A stretch of 64,000 nt of DNA from Paenimyroides viscosum (GTDB lineage Bacteria; Bacteroidota; Bacteroidia; Flavobacteriales; Flavobacteriaceae), in NCBI RefSeq assembly GCF_003858535.1, contig NZ_RQTJ01000012.1:1-64000 (forward strand), written 5' to 3'. Shown one piece after another: positions 37,273-44,765 of this stretch. Under the pieces are notes generated by a model, which searched no databases, was not told the DNA's origin, and saw only the letters and a list, made by a program, of their open reading frames with translations. Each line of letters begins with the position of its first letter. Position 1 is the stretch's first letter. The position numbers were made by a program, and so were the translations under genes.

Positions 37273-38673
37273 TTACTCTACACCACCACCCATAGCTTTG
37301 TAAAGCTGTATGTTGGCATTCCATAAATTATATTGTGTGGTAATAATATTCAGTTGGGCGTTTAACTCGCTTTCGGTAGCTGTTAACACTTCTAAATAAC
37401 TTGCCATACCGTTGTTTAACAATTCTTCCGAATACTCCACAGCGTTTGTATAAGCTTCAGCCTCTTGTTGCTTTAAAACCAATTTCTTTTTGTTGATATC
37501 AATAGCATATAACGCATCAGAAACTTCTTTGCTTGCGCTTAATACGGTTTGTTTGTAGTTTAAAAAAGCCTTTTCTTGATTTGATAAACTGATTTCATAC
37601 TGTGTACGAATTTGACGTCCGTTTAAAATGGGCTGAGCAATTCCGGCTACAATACTTGCAAAAAACGAAGTTGGATCGAACAATTTTTCAAAATCAACCG
37701 ATTGCAATCCACCACTTGCTGTTAATCGTAAAGTAGGATAAAAACTTGCCTTGGCAACATTCGTCAGCTCAAACGCATTTCTAAAACCTAATTCTGCTGC
37801 CAAAACATCGGGGCGGTTGTTTAACACCTCAATAGCAATACCTTCTTCGGCATTCACATTCAATTGCATATCTTTAAAAGAAGATCTTTCAATAGCTTGT
37901 GGAAACCTTCCCATCAAAATACTCAACGTATTTTCTTGCACTTTGATATTGTTATCAATATCCAATAGCAACGCTTGAGCGCTTAACAATTGTGCTTCGG
38001 TTTGTTTTATAGCTACTTCGGTTACCCTTCCCGCATCTTTTAATGCTTTGTTGGTTTCCAAACTTTTGGTTCTGTTTTCTATGGTTCGCAAGGCAACTTC
38101 TTTTTGCGCATCTAAAGCCAATAAGTTGTAATAACCAGAAGCCACCATAGCAACCAACTGCGTACGTACTGCCTGATGCGCTGCAAGTGTTTGCAAATAA
38201 GTAGCTTCGGCAGCTGCTTTTCGACTGCTTATTTTGCCCCAAATATCAGCTTCCCAACCTAAACTTCCGGTAATATCAAACTGATCTAAACGCTGACGTT
38301 GCCCCAAAATACGTCCAAATTGCGTATTAATAGAATTTACGGAATGCGTATAGTTGGCACCCACGCTGAAAGTAGGCAAAAACCCCGCCCTACCTTGTGA
38401 TAAATAGGATTGTGCTTGATTCATATTCTCTAAAGCCGCACGAATATCTAAATTGCCATCTAAAGCTGTTTGAATGTGCTGTTGTAAAGCGGCATCGGTA
38501 AAAACCTGTTGCCAAGGCATAACGCTTTGAGAAGCACTGTCTTTAACAACATGCGCGCTATTAAACGCGGCTTTGTTCCAAATTTCTGGCTGCTGATAAT
38601 CTTTTGTAGCAATACACGATTGAAGCGAAACAGCTGTTAAGGCAATAAAAGTTGTTTTATATATCGATTTCAT
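37273..38673 (-). CDS. RND efflux outer-membrane factor (TolC/OprM/NodT family lipoprotein)
   Basis: A 466-aa outer-membrane channel lipoprotein: lipobox LQSC with Cys20, then the duplicated coiled-coil and barrel pattern of the family, with blocks GSLGWEADIWGKISSRK (about 144-160), the NRPDVLAAE segment (about 281-289), PTLRLTASGG and the C-terminal LYKAMGGG. It is the last gene of a four-gene minus operon (regulator, adaptor, pump, channel), 2 bases after the pump gene. Confidence 0.95.
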   Translation of the reverse strand: MKSIYKTTFIALTAVSLQSCIATKDYQQPEIWNKAAFNSAHVVKDSASQSVMPWQQVFTDAALQQHIQTALDGNLDIRAALENMNQAQSYLSQGRAGFLPTFSVGANYTHSVNSINTQFGRILGQRQRLDQFDITGSLGWEADIWGKISSRKAAAEATYLQTLAAHQAVRTQLVAMVASGYYNLLALDAQKEVALRTIENRTKSLETNKALKDAGRVTEVAIKQTEAQLLSAQALLLDIDNNIKVQENTLSILMGRFPQAIERSSFKDMQLNVNAEEGIAIEVLNNRPDVLAAELGFRNAFELTNVAKASFYPTLRLTASGGLQSVDFEKLFDPTSFFASIVAGIAQPILNGRQIRTQYEISLSNQEKAFLNYKQTVLSASKEVSDALYAIDINKKKLVLKQQEAEAYTNAVEYSEELLNNGMASYLEVLTATESELNAQLNIITTQYNLWNANIQLYKAMGGGVE

Positions 38674-38675
38674 AA

Positions 38676-41600
38676 TTATTCTTCTATTGTTTTTTGATCA
38701 AATTTAACTGGTTTGATTTTCTCTTGAATGTTTTGGAAAATCACAAACAATACCGGAATAATAAATACTCCTAAAATAGTTCCTATCAACAAACCAAAAG
38801 CCGCTCCGGTACCAATTGATCGGTTTCCAATATATCCCACACCGCCAGCAAATACCAACGGCATCAAACCTAAAATAAAGGCAAAAGATGTCATTAAAAT
38901 AGGTCGTAAACGAGCTTTAGCTCCATCAATTGCTGCTTTTACAATACTATCGCCGTGTTTACGACGCTGCAAGGCAAATTCTACAATCAAAATGGCGTTT
39001 TTCGCTAATAGCCCCACGAGCATGACGAGGGCAATTTGGAAATAAATATTGTTTTCTAATCCGGCTATTTTTTGAGAGATAAATGCTCCCATAACTCCAG
39101 CAGGAAGTGAGAATAATACCGCAAAAGGCAACATATAACTTTCGTACTGAGCAGCTAAAATAAAGTAAACGAACAAAATACATAGACCAAAAATCAAGAT
39201 CGTTTGTGAACCCGCATTGATTTCTTCACGCGTTAATCCGGTAAAGTCGATACTGTAATTGGTTGATAAGTTTTGCTGCGCTACCTCTTGAACGGCACGA
39301 ATGGCATCTCCCGATGAATAGCCCGGTTTTGGTGCACCTGAAATGTTTGATGACGTAAATAAGTTAAAACGGTTTACAGATTGTGGTCCGTATACGCGGT
39401 TTAAAGTTACAAACTGACTTAAAGGCGCCATACTACCCGATGCGGTGCGTACAAACATATTGTTTAAACTACTGGCATCGGTACGATCTTCAGGGAAAGA
39501 CTGTAACATTACGCGGTATTGTTTACCAAATCGGGTAAAATCACTTACGTAATTACCACCAACGTAACCTTGCAATGCCGAAAAGATATTACTTACAGAA
39601 ACGCCTGATTGTTTAGCACGCACAATATCTAATTCAATTTCGTACTGTGCATAGTTGGTATTTAAAGAGGTTTGGGCATATAAAATTTCTGGCCGTTCCA
39701 TTAAAGCAGTTAAATAATCTTGTGTTACCTTGTCAAAATCTTTAATATCGCCACCTGAACGATCTAACAGTTTCATTTCAAATCCACCCGACATACCAAA
39801 TCCTGGGATACTTGGTGGCTGGAAGAAAATCATTTTTGCTTCAGGGAATCCTTGACCTGCCAAACCGAATAACTTACCAATAACTACATCGGTAGCTTTA
39901 TCATCGGTGGTACGTTCTTTAAATCCTTCCATTTTAATCATCATAAAACCATAGTTTGATCCAGCACCCGAAATAATGCTTCGTCCTGAAATAATGGTTA
40001 CCGATTCAATTCCTGGAATTTGCTGTGCTTTTTCTGAAAACTCTCTACCTAATTGATTCACACGGTCTACCGAAGCACCTGCTGGCAACTCGATATTCCC
40101 CATGATAAATCCACGGTCTTCACTCGGTACAAACCCTGCCGGCATGTTGTTGTTGGCAAAATAAGTTAACCCTAAACAAGCAATCAATATTAAGAACGTA
40201 ACCCATTTATGTTTAAATAAAAATTTAAAAGAATTACCATATTTGTTAGTCATGGCATTAAACGAATTGTTAAATGCCGCAAAAAAGCGTTGCATAAAAT
40301 TGCGTTTTACTCCTGCTTTTTCATCGTGTTGTTTAAGTAACATGGCACATAATGCCGGACTCAACGTTAAAGCGTTCACTGCAGAAATAGCAATAGCAAC
40401 AATTAAGGTAACTCCAAACTGTTTGTAAAATACTCCTGTTGGTCCACTAATAAAAGTAACCGGAATAAACACCGCACACATTACCAACGTAATTGAAATA
40501 ATAGCGCCGGTAATTTCACTCATCGCACCGGTAGTTGCAGTAAAAGCATCTTCACCGGTTTCTTCCATTTTAGCATGCACGGCTTCAACTACCACAATGG
40601 CATCATCTACCACAATACCAATGGCGAGCACTAATGCAAAAAGTGTTAACAGGTTTAAAGAGAAACCAAATAAGTTTAAGAAAAAGAACGTACCTATAAT
40701 AGATACCGGTACGGCAATTAAAGGAATTAAAGTCGATCTAAAATCTTGTAAGAAGATATATACCACCAAGAACACCAAAATAAATGCTTCAATAAGGGTG
40801 GTTACCACTTTACTGATAGACGCATCTAAGAATTCGTTGGTATCTTGATTGATTTTGTATTTAATACCTTCAGGTAAATTTTGACCAATTTTATCTAATT
40901 CAAGCTTGATTTCATTGATAATTTCCTGAGCATTAGATCCTGGTGTTTGGTAAATAGCCATTGCTGCAGCTGGCATTCCGTTTAACTCAGAATAACCACC
41001 GTAACTTTGAGAACCTAACTCAACTGTAGCAACATCTTTTAATCGTAGTACCTGTCCATTATTTAATGATTTTATGACGATATCTTCGTATTGCGTTTCG
41101 GTTTTAAATTTACCACTGTAACGAATGATGTATTGAAAAGATTCTCCGGCATTTTCACCTAATTGTCCTGCTGCCGCTTCTAACGATTGTTCGTTAATTG
41201 CTGCGGTAACATCATTAGGAACCAATCCGTAATTTGCCATTTTAGCAGGATCCAACCAAATACGCATCGAGTAATTTTTAGCTCCAAAAACCGATGCATC
41301 ACCTACTCCGTTTACCCTTTTAATTTCAGGAATTACGTTGATGTTCATGTAGTTTTGGATATACACCGCATCGTAATCTTCATTTTCAGAATAAAAAGAT
41401 AAGAACATCAGCGAAGATGTTTGTTGCTTTTGCGTAGTTACCCCCGAACGCGTTACTTCATTTGGCAACAAAGGCGTTGCACGGGCTACACGATTTTGTA
41501 CGTTAACTGATGCAATATCAGGATCAATTCCTTGCTTAAACACTACTTGTATGGAAGCAGAACCGTCGTTACTGGCAGTAGAGGTGATATAATCCATTCC

Positions 41601-41819
41601 TTCTACCCCATTAATTTGCTCTTCAATAGGCACCACCACACTTTCTAATACTGTTTGAGCGTTGGCACCTGGATAAGAGGCAGCCACCTGAACGGTAGGC
41701 GGTGCAATATCAGGATATTGGGTTACAGGTAATACCGTAAGCCCTAATATTCCTAAGATGACTATAATAATTGAAACAACCGTAGATAATACGGGTCTTT
41801 CTATAAACGTTTTTAACAT
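38676..41819 (-). CDS. RND multidrug efflux pump, AcrB type (HAE1)
   Basis: A 1047-aa inner-membrane proton/drug antiporter with 12 membrane helices and two large periplasmic loops. Typical features are the N-terminal FIERPVLSTVVSIIIVILG helix, the QEINPATYPE-type start of the porter domain (VTQYPDIAPPTVQVAASYPG), the VLAIGIVVDDAIVVVEAV block in helix 4 with the two Asp residues of the proton relay, and RLRPILMTSFAF with GTGAAFGLLIGT near the C-terminus. Substrates cannot be told from sequence. Confidence 0.97.
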   Translation of the reverse strand: MLKTFIERPVLSTVVSIIIVILGILGLTVLPVTQYPDIAPPTVQVAASYPGANAQTVLESVVVPIEEQINGVEGMDYITSTASNDGSASIQVVFKQGIDPDIASVNVQNRVARATPLLPNEVTRSGVTTQKQQTSSLMFLSFYSENEDYDAVYIQNYMNINVIPEIKRVNGVGDASVFGAKNYSMRIWLDPAKMANYGLVPNDVTAAINEQSLEAAAGQLGENAGESFQYIIRYSGKFKTETQYEDIVIKSLNNGQVLRLKDVATVELGSQSYGGYSELNGMPAAAMAIYQTPGSNAQEIINEIKLELDKIGQNLPEGIKYKINQDTNEFLDASISKVVTTLIEAFILVFLVVYIFLQDFRSTLIPLIAVPVSIIGTFFFLNLFGFSLNLLTLFALVLAIGIVVDDAIVVVEAVHAKMEETGEDAFTATTGAMSEITGAIISITLVMCAVFIPVTFISGPTGVFYKQFGVTLIVAIAISAVNALTLSPALCAMLLKQHDEKAGVKRNFMQRFFAAFNNSFNAMTNKYGNSFKFLFKHKWVTFLILIACLGLTYFANNNMPAGFVPSEDRGFIMGNIELPAGASVDRVNQLGREFSEKAQQIPGIESVTIISGRSIISGAGSNYGFMMIKMEGFKERTTDDKATDVVIGKLFGLAGQGFPEAKMIFFQPPSIPGFGMSGGFEMKLLDRSGGDIKDFDKVTQDYLTALMERPEILYAQTSLNTNYAQYEIELDIVRAKQSGVSVSNIFSALQGYVGGNYVSDFTRFGKQYRVMLQSFPEDRTDASSLNNMFVRTASGSMAPLSQFVTLNRVYGPQSVNRFNLFTSSNISGAPKPGYSSGDAIRAVQEVAQQNLSTNYSIDFTGLTREEINAGSQTILIFGLCILFVYFILAAQYESYMLPFAVLFSLPAGVMGAFISQKIAGLENNIYFQIALVMLVGLLAKNAILIVEFALQRRKHGDSIVKAAIDGAKARLRPILMTSFAFILGLMPLVFAGGVGYIGNRSIGTGAAFGLLIGTILGVFIIPVLFVIFQNIQEKIKPVKFDQKTIEE

Positions 41820-41830
41820 AATATCTTAAC

Positions 41831-42982
41831 TTAAAAAACCGGTTTAACAGCGTTAACAATAGAATCGAAATTAGATGGAACTGGCTTAATTGCTGCCTTG
41901 TTTCGTAACGAACCAATACCACTTACAATAACCACATCGCCTTCTTTGATACCATTATTTACAATAATCATATTATCTACACGATCAATTACATCAACAA
42001 CTGTAGTTACCGCTGTATCATTAACCACCTTATATACGTTTATTTTACCTTGTTGTTCATACGAAGCTACTTCTGGAACAACTAATACCTGATCGTATTC
42101 TTTAGGAAAACGAATCGTTCCGCTGTTTCCATTGCTCAACATTTTATTTGAATTTGGAAAAGCCACGCGGAATTGTACGGTTCCTGTTGCGGCATCAATT
42201 TGACCCGATACCGTTTCAATTTTTCCTTTTTCGGTATAAATATTTCCATCAGCTAATTGCAATTCTACTTCAGGAAGGTTTTTAATTTTTTCTGTTGGTG
42301 TTTTTCCTTCAGCTCCACTTAAAAATTTAAAATATTCTTTTTCATTCATTGAAAAATAAGCATATACCGAGCTGATGTCAGCAATAGTAGTTAAAGGTGT
42401 AGGATCTGACGGCCCTACTAAACTTCCTTTTTTCAATGGCAATTGTCCTACAATTCCACTGATAGGCGCACGTACCACCGAATAGTCTACATTAGCACTT
42501 GCCGAACCATAATTTGCCTTTGCTTGCGCCAAACCACTTTTTGCCGATGCTAAATTTGCCTTTGCTGTTTCTAACTGTATACTTCCAATAATCCCCTTTT
42601 CAACTAAAGGAATTAATTTATCAACTTCGACCTGAGCTACGCTTACATTCGCTTGCGCCACCGAAATTCCCGAACGAGCAGCATTTGCAGTTTCTGCCAA
42701 TGTATTCGCTTCTAATTTAAATAACGGCTGCCCTTTGGTAACTACCTGCCCCTCGTGCACATACACCTCTTGTATGTAGCCTTGAATTTTAGCGCGTACA
42801 TCGTTGTTAATTTTTCCTTGAATAGAAGCAGGAAAAGTGGTATATCCTACAACATCTTTAGTTGTTGCTGAAACAACGTTTAAAGCAGGAATTGCAGCCT
42901 GAGGTGCTTCTTGTTTTTTTGCACATCCGGTAAGCGATGCCACAAAAGCGGTCATTAAGAGCGTTTTAATCGTATTTTTCAT
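41831..42982 (-). CDS. RND efflux periplasmic adaptor (AcrA type)
   Basis: A 383-aa membrane-fusion lipoprotein: lipobox LTGC with Cys20, lipoyl-like and alpha-hairpin domains (IQGYIQEVYVHEGQVVTKGQ, then SARSG-to-YGSA coiled region, then SVVRAPISGIVG), beta-barrel and membrane-proximal domain. It joins the AcrB-type pump to the outer-membrane channel. Its ATG lies 17 bases inside the regulator gene, suggesting coupled translation, and 11 bases separate it from the pump gene. Confidence 0.95.
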   Translation of the reverse strand: MKNTIKTLLMTAFVASLTGCAKKQEAPQAAIPALNVVSATTKDVVGYTTFPASIQGKINNDVRAKIQGYIQEVYVHEGQVVTKGQPLFKLEANTLAETANAARSGISVAQANVSVAQVEVDKLIPLVEKGIIGSIQLETAKANLASAKSGLAQAKANYGSASANVDYSVVRAPISGIVGQLPLKKGSLVGPSDPTPLTTIADISSVYAYFSMNEKEYFKFLSGAEGKTPTEKIKNLPEVELQLADGNIYTEKGKIETVSGQIDAATGTVQFRVAFPNSNKMLSNGNSGTIRFPKEYDQVLVVPEVASYEQQGKINVYKVVNDTAVTTVVDVIDRVDNMIIVNNGIKEGDVVIVSGIGSLRNKAAIKPVPSNFDSIVNAVKPVF

Positions 42983-43454
42983 TTGATTTGATATGGAGTT
43001 TTAAGTTTTGTATTGTTTTATCTATTGATTGAGTGACTTCTTCTAAATGGAAATTATAAATATCGAACGCTTCTTGTTTAAATAATTCATTGCAATTAGA
43101 TTTTCGATATTCTCTTAGTTTATTATTGATCTCTTTTTCGCTTTTTAGTCGTTTGGAAACCATTTCAAGACGCATTAAGAATAAGTTTTTATTAATTCTG
43201 AAATGCCGTTTCCGTTCGCTACCTTTTTTAAACTGTTCAATAAAATTGAGCTCAATCAAGGTATTGATACTATTAGATATGGAACTTTTACTTGATTGAA
43301 ATGTTTCTAATAGCTCTTCAAACGTCAATCCATCCTGGCAATTATTAAAGACCAATAAAGCGTATATGCGCGCTGTTAAAGGCGGTAATTTATAGAAAAG
43401 CTCGTAGTGAGTGGCTGTTTCTTTAAATAAATCCAATTCTAAAATTGTTTGCAT
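42966..43454 (-). CDS. MarR/GbsR-type transcriptional regulator of the efflux operon
   Basis: A 162-aa winged-helix DNA-binding protein of the GbsR/MarR group. The HTH region is about residues 28-80, with ARIYALLVF, LTFEELLE, KSSISNSINTLIELNFI and ERKRHFRI; the C-terminal half is a long charged helical dimerisation region. The ATG at 43454 is chosen over 43496 since the longer form would run through the promoter and operator. As the first gene of the operon and just behind a palindrome in its own promoter, it is almost certainly an autorepressor of the pump. Confidence 0.9.
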   Translation of the reverse strand: MQTILELDLFKETATHYELFYKLPPLTARIYALLVFNNCQDGLTFEELLETFQSSKSSISNSINTLIELNFIEQFKKGSERKRHFRINKNLFLMRLEMVSKRLKSEKEINNKLREYRKSNCNELFKQEAFDIYNFHLEEVTQSIDKTIQNLKLHIKSNEKYD

Positions 43455-43469
43455 ATATGATATTTTCCA

Positions 43470-43504
43470 CAAAATTACCGTTAGTTCGGCAATCACCGAA
43501 CTAA
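43470..43504 (-). promoter_or_regulatory. Efflux operon promoter with palindromic operator
   Basis: Minus-strand -7 element TAATTTTG at 43470-43477. Immediately upstream is a perfect 9-bp inverted repeat, TTAGTTCGG (43481-43489) and CCGAACTAA (43496-43504), with a 6-base spacer, covering the -7/-33 gap. A dimeric winged-helix repressor bound here would block the polymerase. Confidence 0.75.
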
Positions 43505-43621
43505 AACTTGTTAATTTTTTATTAAATCTAAATTAAGAAGTTATAGTAAACACTTAATTATTTGATTGTTTTAGCATTATGACTAAATCATCATTCATTC
43601 GATAAAAAACATTAAAAAAAA

Positions 43622-43654
43622 TTTGCATGTACTATTTTTTTATGGCTATATTTG
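43622..43654 (+). promoter_or_regulatory. Promoter of the tRNA-Gly array
   Basis: A full Bacteroidota promoter: -33 TTTG at 43622-43625, 21-base spacer, -7 TATATTTG at 43647-43654. It lies 38 bases before the first tRNA-Gly. Confidence 0.8.
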
Positions 43655-43692
43655 CAAAACCAAAATCAAACGAAGATTTAAAAAACGTATAT

Positions 43693-43765
43693 GCGAAAGT
43701 AGCTCAGTTGGTAGAGCGTCAGCCTTCCAAGCTGAATGTCGCGAGTTCGACCCTCGTCTTTCGCT
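43693..43765 (+). tRNA. tRNA-Gly (TCC), copy 1 of 5
   Basis: A 73-base cloverleaf: acceptor GCGAAAG with CTTTCGC, discriminator T at 43765, anticodon arm TCAGC-CTTCCAA-GCTGA with anticodon TCC at 43726-43728 (reads GGA and perhaps GGG), T arm with GTTCGACC. CCA is not encoded. Confidence 0.95.
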
Positions 43766-43802
43766 CTTGAAAAATCAAACGAAGATTTAAAAATCGTAGA
43801 AT

Positions 43803-43875
43803 GCGAAAGTAGCTCAGTTGGTAGAGCGTCAGCCTTCCAAGCTGAATGTCGCGAGTTCGACCCTCGTCTTTCGCT
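43803..43875 (+). tRNA. tRNA-Gly (TCC), copy 2 of 5
   Basis: Identical to copy 1 and displaced by exactly 110 bases; the preceding 37-base spacer is the same in sequence as the spacers before copies 3 and 4. Confidence 0.95.
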
Positions 43876-43912
43876 CTTGAAAAATCAAACGAAGATTTAA
43901 AAATCGTAGAAT

Positions 43913-43985
43913 GCGAAAGTAGCTCAGTTGGTAGAGCGTCAGCCTTCCAAGCTGAATGTCGCGAGTTCGACCCTCGTCTTTCGCT
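43913..43985 (+). tRNA. tRNA-Gly (TCC), copy 3 of 5
   Basis: Identical to copies 1, 2 and 4, again at 110-base displacement. Confidence 0.95.
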
Positions 43986-44022
43986 CTTGAAAAATCAAAC
44001 GAAGATTTAAAAATCGTAGAAT

Positions 44023-44095
44023 GCGAAAGTAGCTCAGTTGGTAGAGCGTCAGCCTTCCAAGCTGAATGTCGCGAGTTCGACCCTCGTCTTTCGCT
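44023..44095 (+). tRNA. tRNA-Gly (TCC), copy 4 of 5
   Basis: Identical to copies 1-3; 110-base displacement. Confidence 0.95.
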
Positions 44096-44132
44096 CTTGA
44101 AAAATCAAACGAAGATTTAAAAATCGTAAAAT

Positions 44133-44205
44133 GCGGAAGTAGCTCAGTTGGTAGAGCGTCAGCCTTCCAAGCTGAATGTCGCGAGTTCGACCCTCGTCTT
44201 CCGCT
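44133..44205 (+). tRNA. tRNA-Gly (TCC), copy 5 of 5, variant acceptor stem
   Basis: Same tRNA with a paired change in the acceptor: GCGGAAG with CTTCCGC instead of GCGAAAG with CTTTCGC, i.e. the 4:69 pair is G-C instead of A-U. Pairing is kept, so the gene should be functional. It is the last copy before the terminator. Confidence 0.95.
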
Positions 44206-44214
44206 CAAAAGAGC

Positions 44215-44248
44215 AAAATCCTTATCGGTTACGGTAAGGATTTTTTTT
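44215..44248 (+). terminator. Terminator of the tRNA-Gly array
   Basis: Stem of 13 bp with one G-U pair (44215-44227 with 44232-44244), 4-base loop, then T8. Confidence 0.9.
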
Positions 44249-44271
44249 ATTGATGAGTTTTTCTGTATAAA

Positions 44272-44304
44272 AATACCCTTTCAAAATAAATCTGAAAGGG
44301 TATT
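44272..44304 (-). terminator. Terminator after mscL
   Basis: Perfect 12-bp stem (44272-44283 with 44293-44304), A-T-rich 9-base loop; the minus-strand tail is moderately T-rich. It lies 20 bases past the mscL stop. Confidence 0.75.
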
Positions 44305-44323
44305 GTATTTAAAAAAGGTTGAT

Positions 44324-44710
44324 TTATTGTTGTTTTTTCAACAAATCACGAATTTCTGCAAGCAGTTGTTCTTGTGTTGGACCTGCTGGTGCTTCTGGTG
44401 CAGGCTCTTCGGCTTTTTTCAATTTATTAATTCCTTTAATCATTACGAATAAGGCAAATGCAACGATAGCAAAAGATATAGCTGCTGACACAAAATTACC
44501 ATACTTTATTGCCGTACCCGGAATTACTAATTCTGATAAATTTTGAAGATTTGCAGCTTCTAATGCCGGCGTTAAAATTGCAGGTGTAATAATATCTTCT
44601 ACTAACGATGTTACAATTTTACCAAATGCACCACCAATTACAACCCCCACAGCAAGGTCGATTACGTTGCCTTTTACAGCAAACTCTTTAAATTCTTTAA
44701 AAAATCCCAT
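44324..44710 (-). CDS. mscL: Large-conductance mechanosensitive channel MscL
   Basis: A 128-aa inner-membrane channel that opens under osmotic downshock. N-terminal amphipathic [20 protein letters not shown] leads into the pore helix ([20 protein letters not shown]), a periplasmic loop, the second helix ([20 protein letters not shown]) and a C-terminal charged helix bundle ([12 protein letters not shown]). Length is normal. A monocistronic gene between two terminators. Confidence 0.97.
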   Translation of the reverse strand: MGFFKEFKEFAVKGNVIDLAVGVVIGGAFGKIVTSLVEDIITPAILTPALEAANLQNLSELVIPGTAIKYGNFVSAAISFAIVAFALFVMIKGINKLKKAEEPAPEAPAGPTQEQLLAEIRDLLKKQQ

Positions 44711-44765
44711 AACAATTTTGTTTTATTTTACTTGATACGAAAATACAATTTTATGTTAATATAAT

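Larger units (their letters stand above)
43663..44205 (+). repeat. Five-copy 110-bp tandem repeat carrying tRNA-Gly
   Basis: The unit is a 37-base spacer (core ATCAAACGAAGATTTAAAAA) plus a 73-base tRNA. A similar spacer, slightly diverged, also precedes copy 1, so the duplicated unit was spacer plus tRNA. The near identity of units indicates recent expansion or ongoing homogenisation. Processing of one long transcript is expected. Confidence 0.9.

Noticed and set aside
43693-44205. Regular 110-bp repetition with 37-base spacers, like a CRISPR array
   Set aside because: The repeated 73 bases fold as a complete tRNA-Gly and the spacers are identical, the opposite of a CRISPR array.
43939-44208. 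Open frame of 89 codons on the minus strand through the tRNA array
   Set aside because: It is only the translated complement of tandem tRNA genes and repeats itself in sequence.
44066-44452. Open frame of 128 codons from the tRNA array into mscL
   Set aside because: It runs over a tRNA, two terminators and the antisense of mscL; no family signature.
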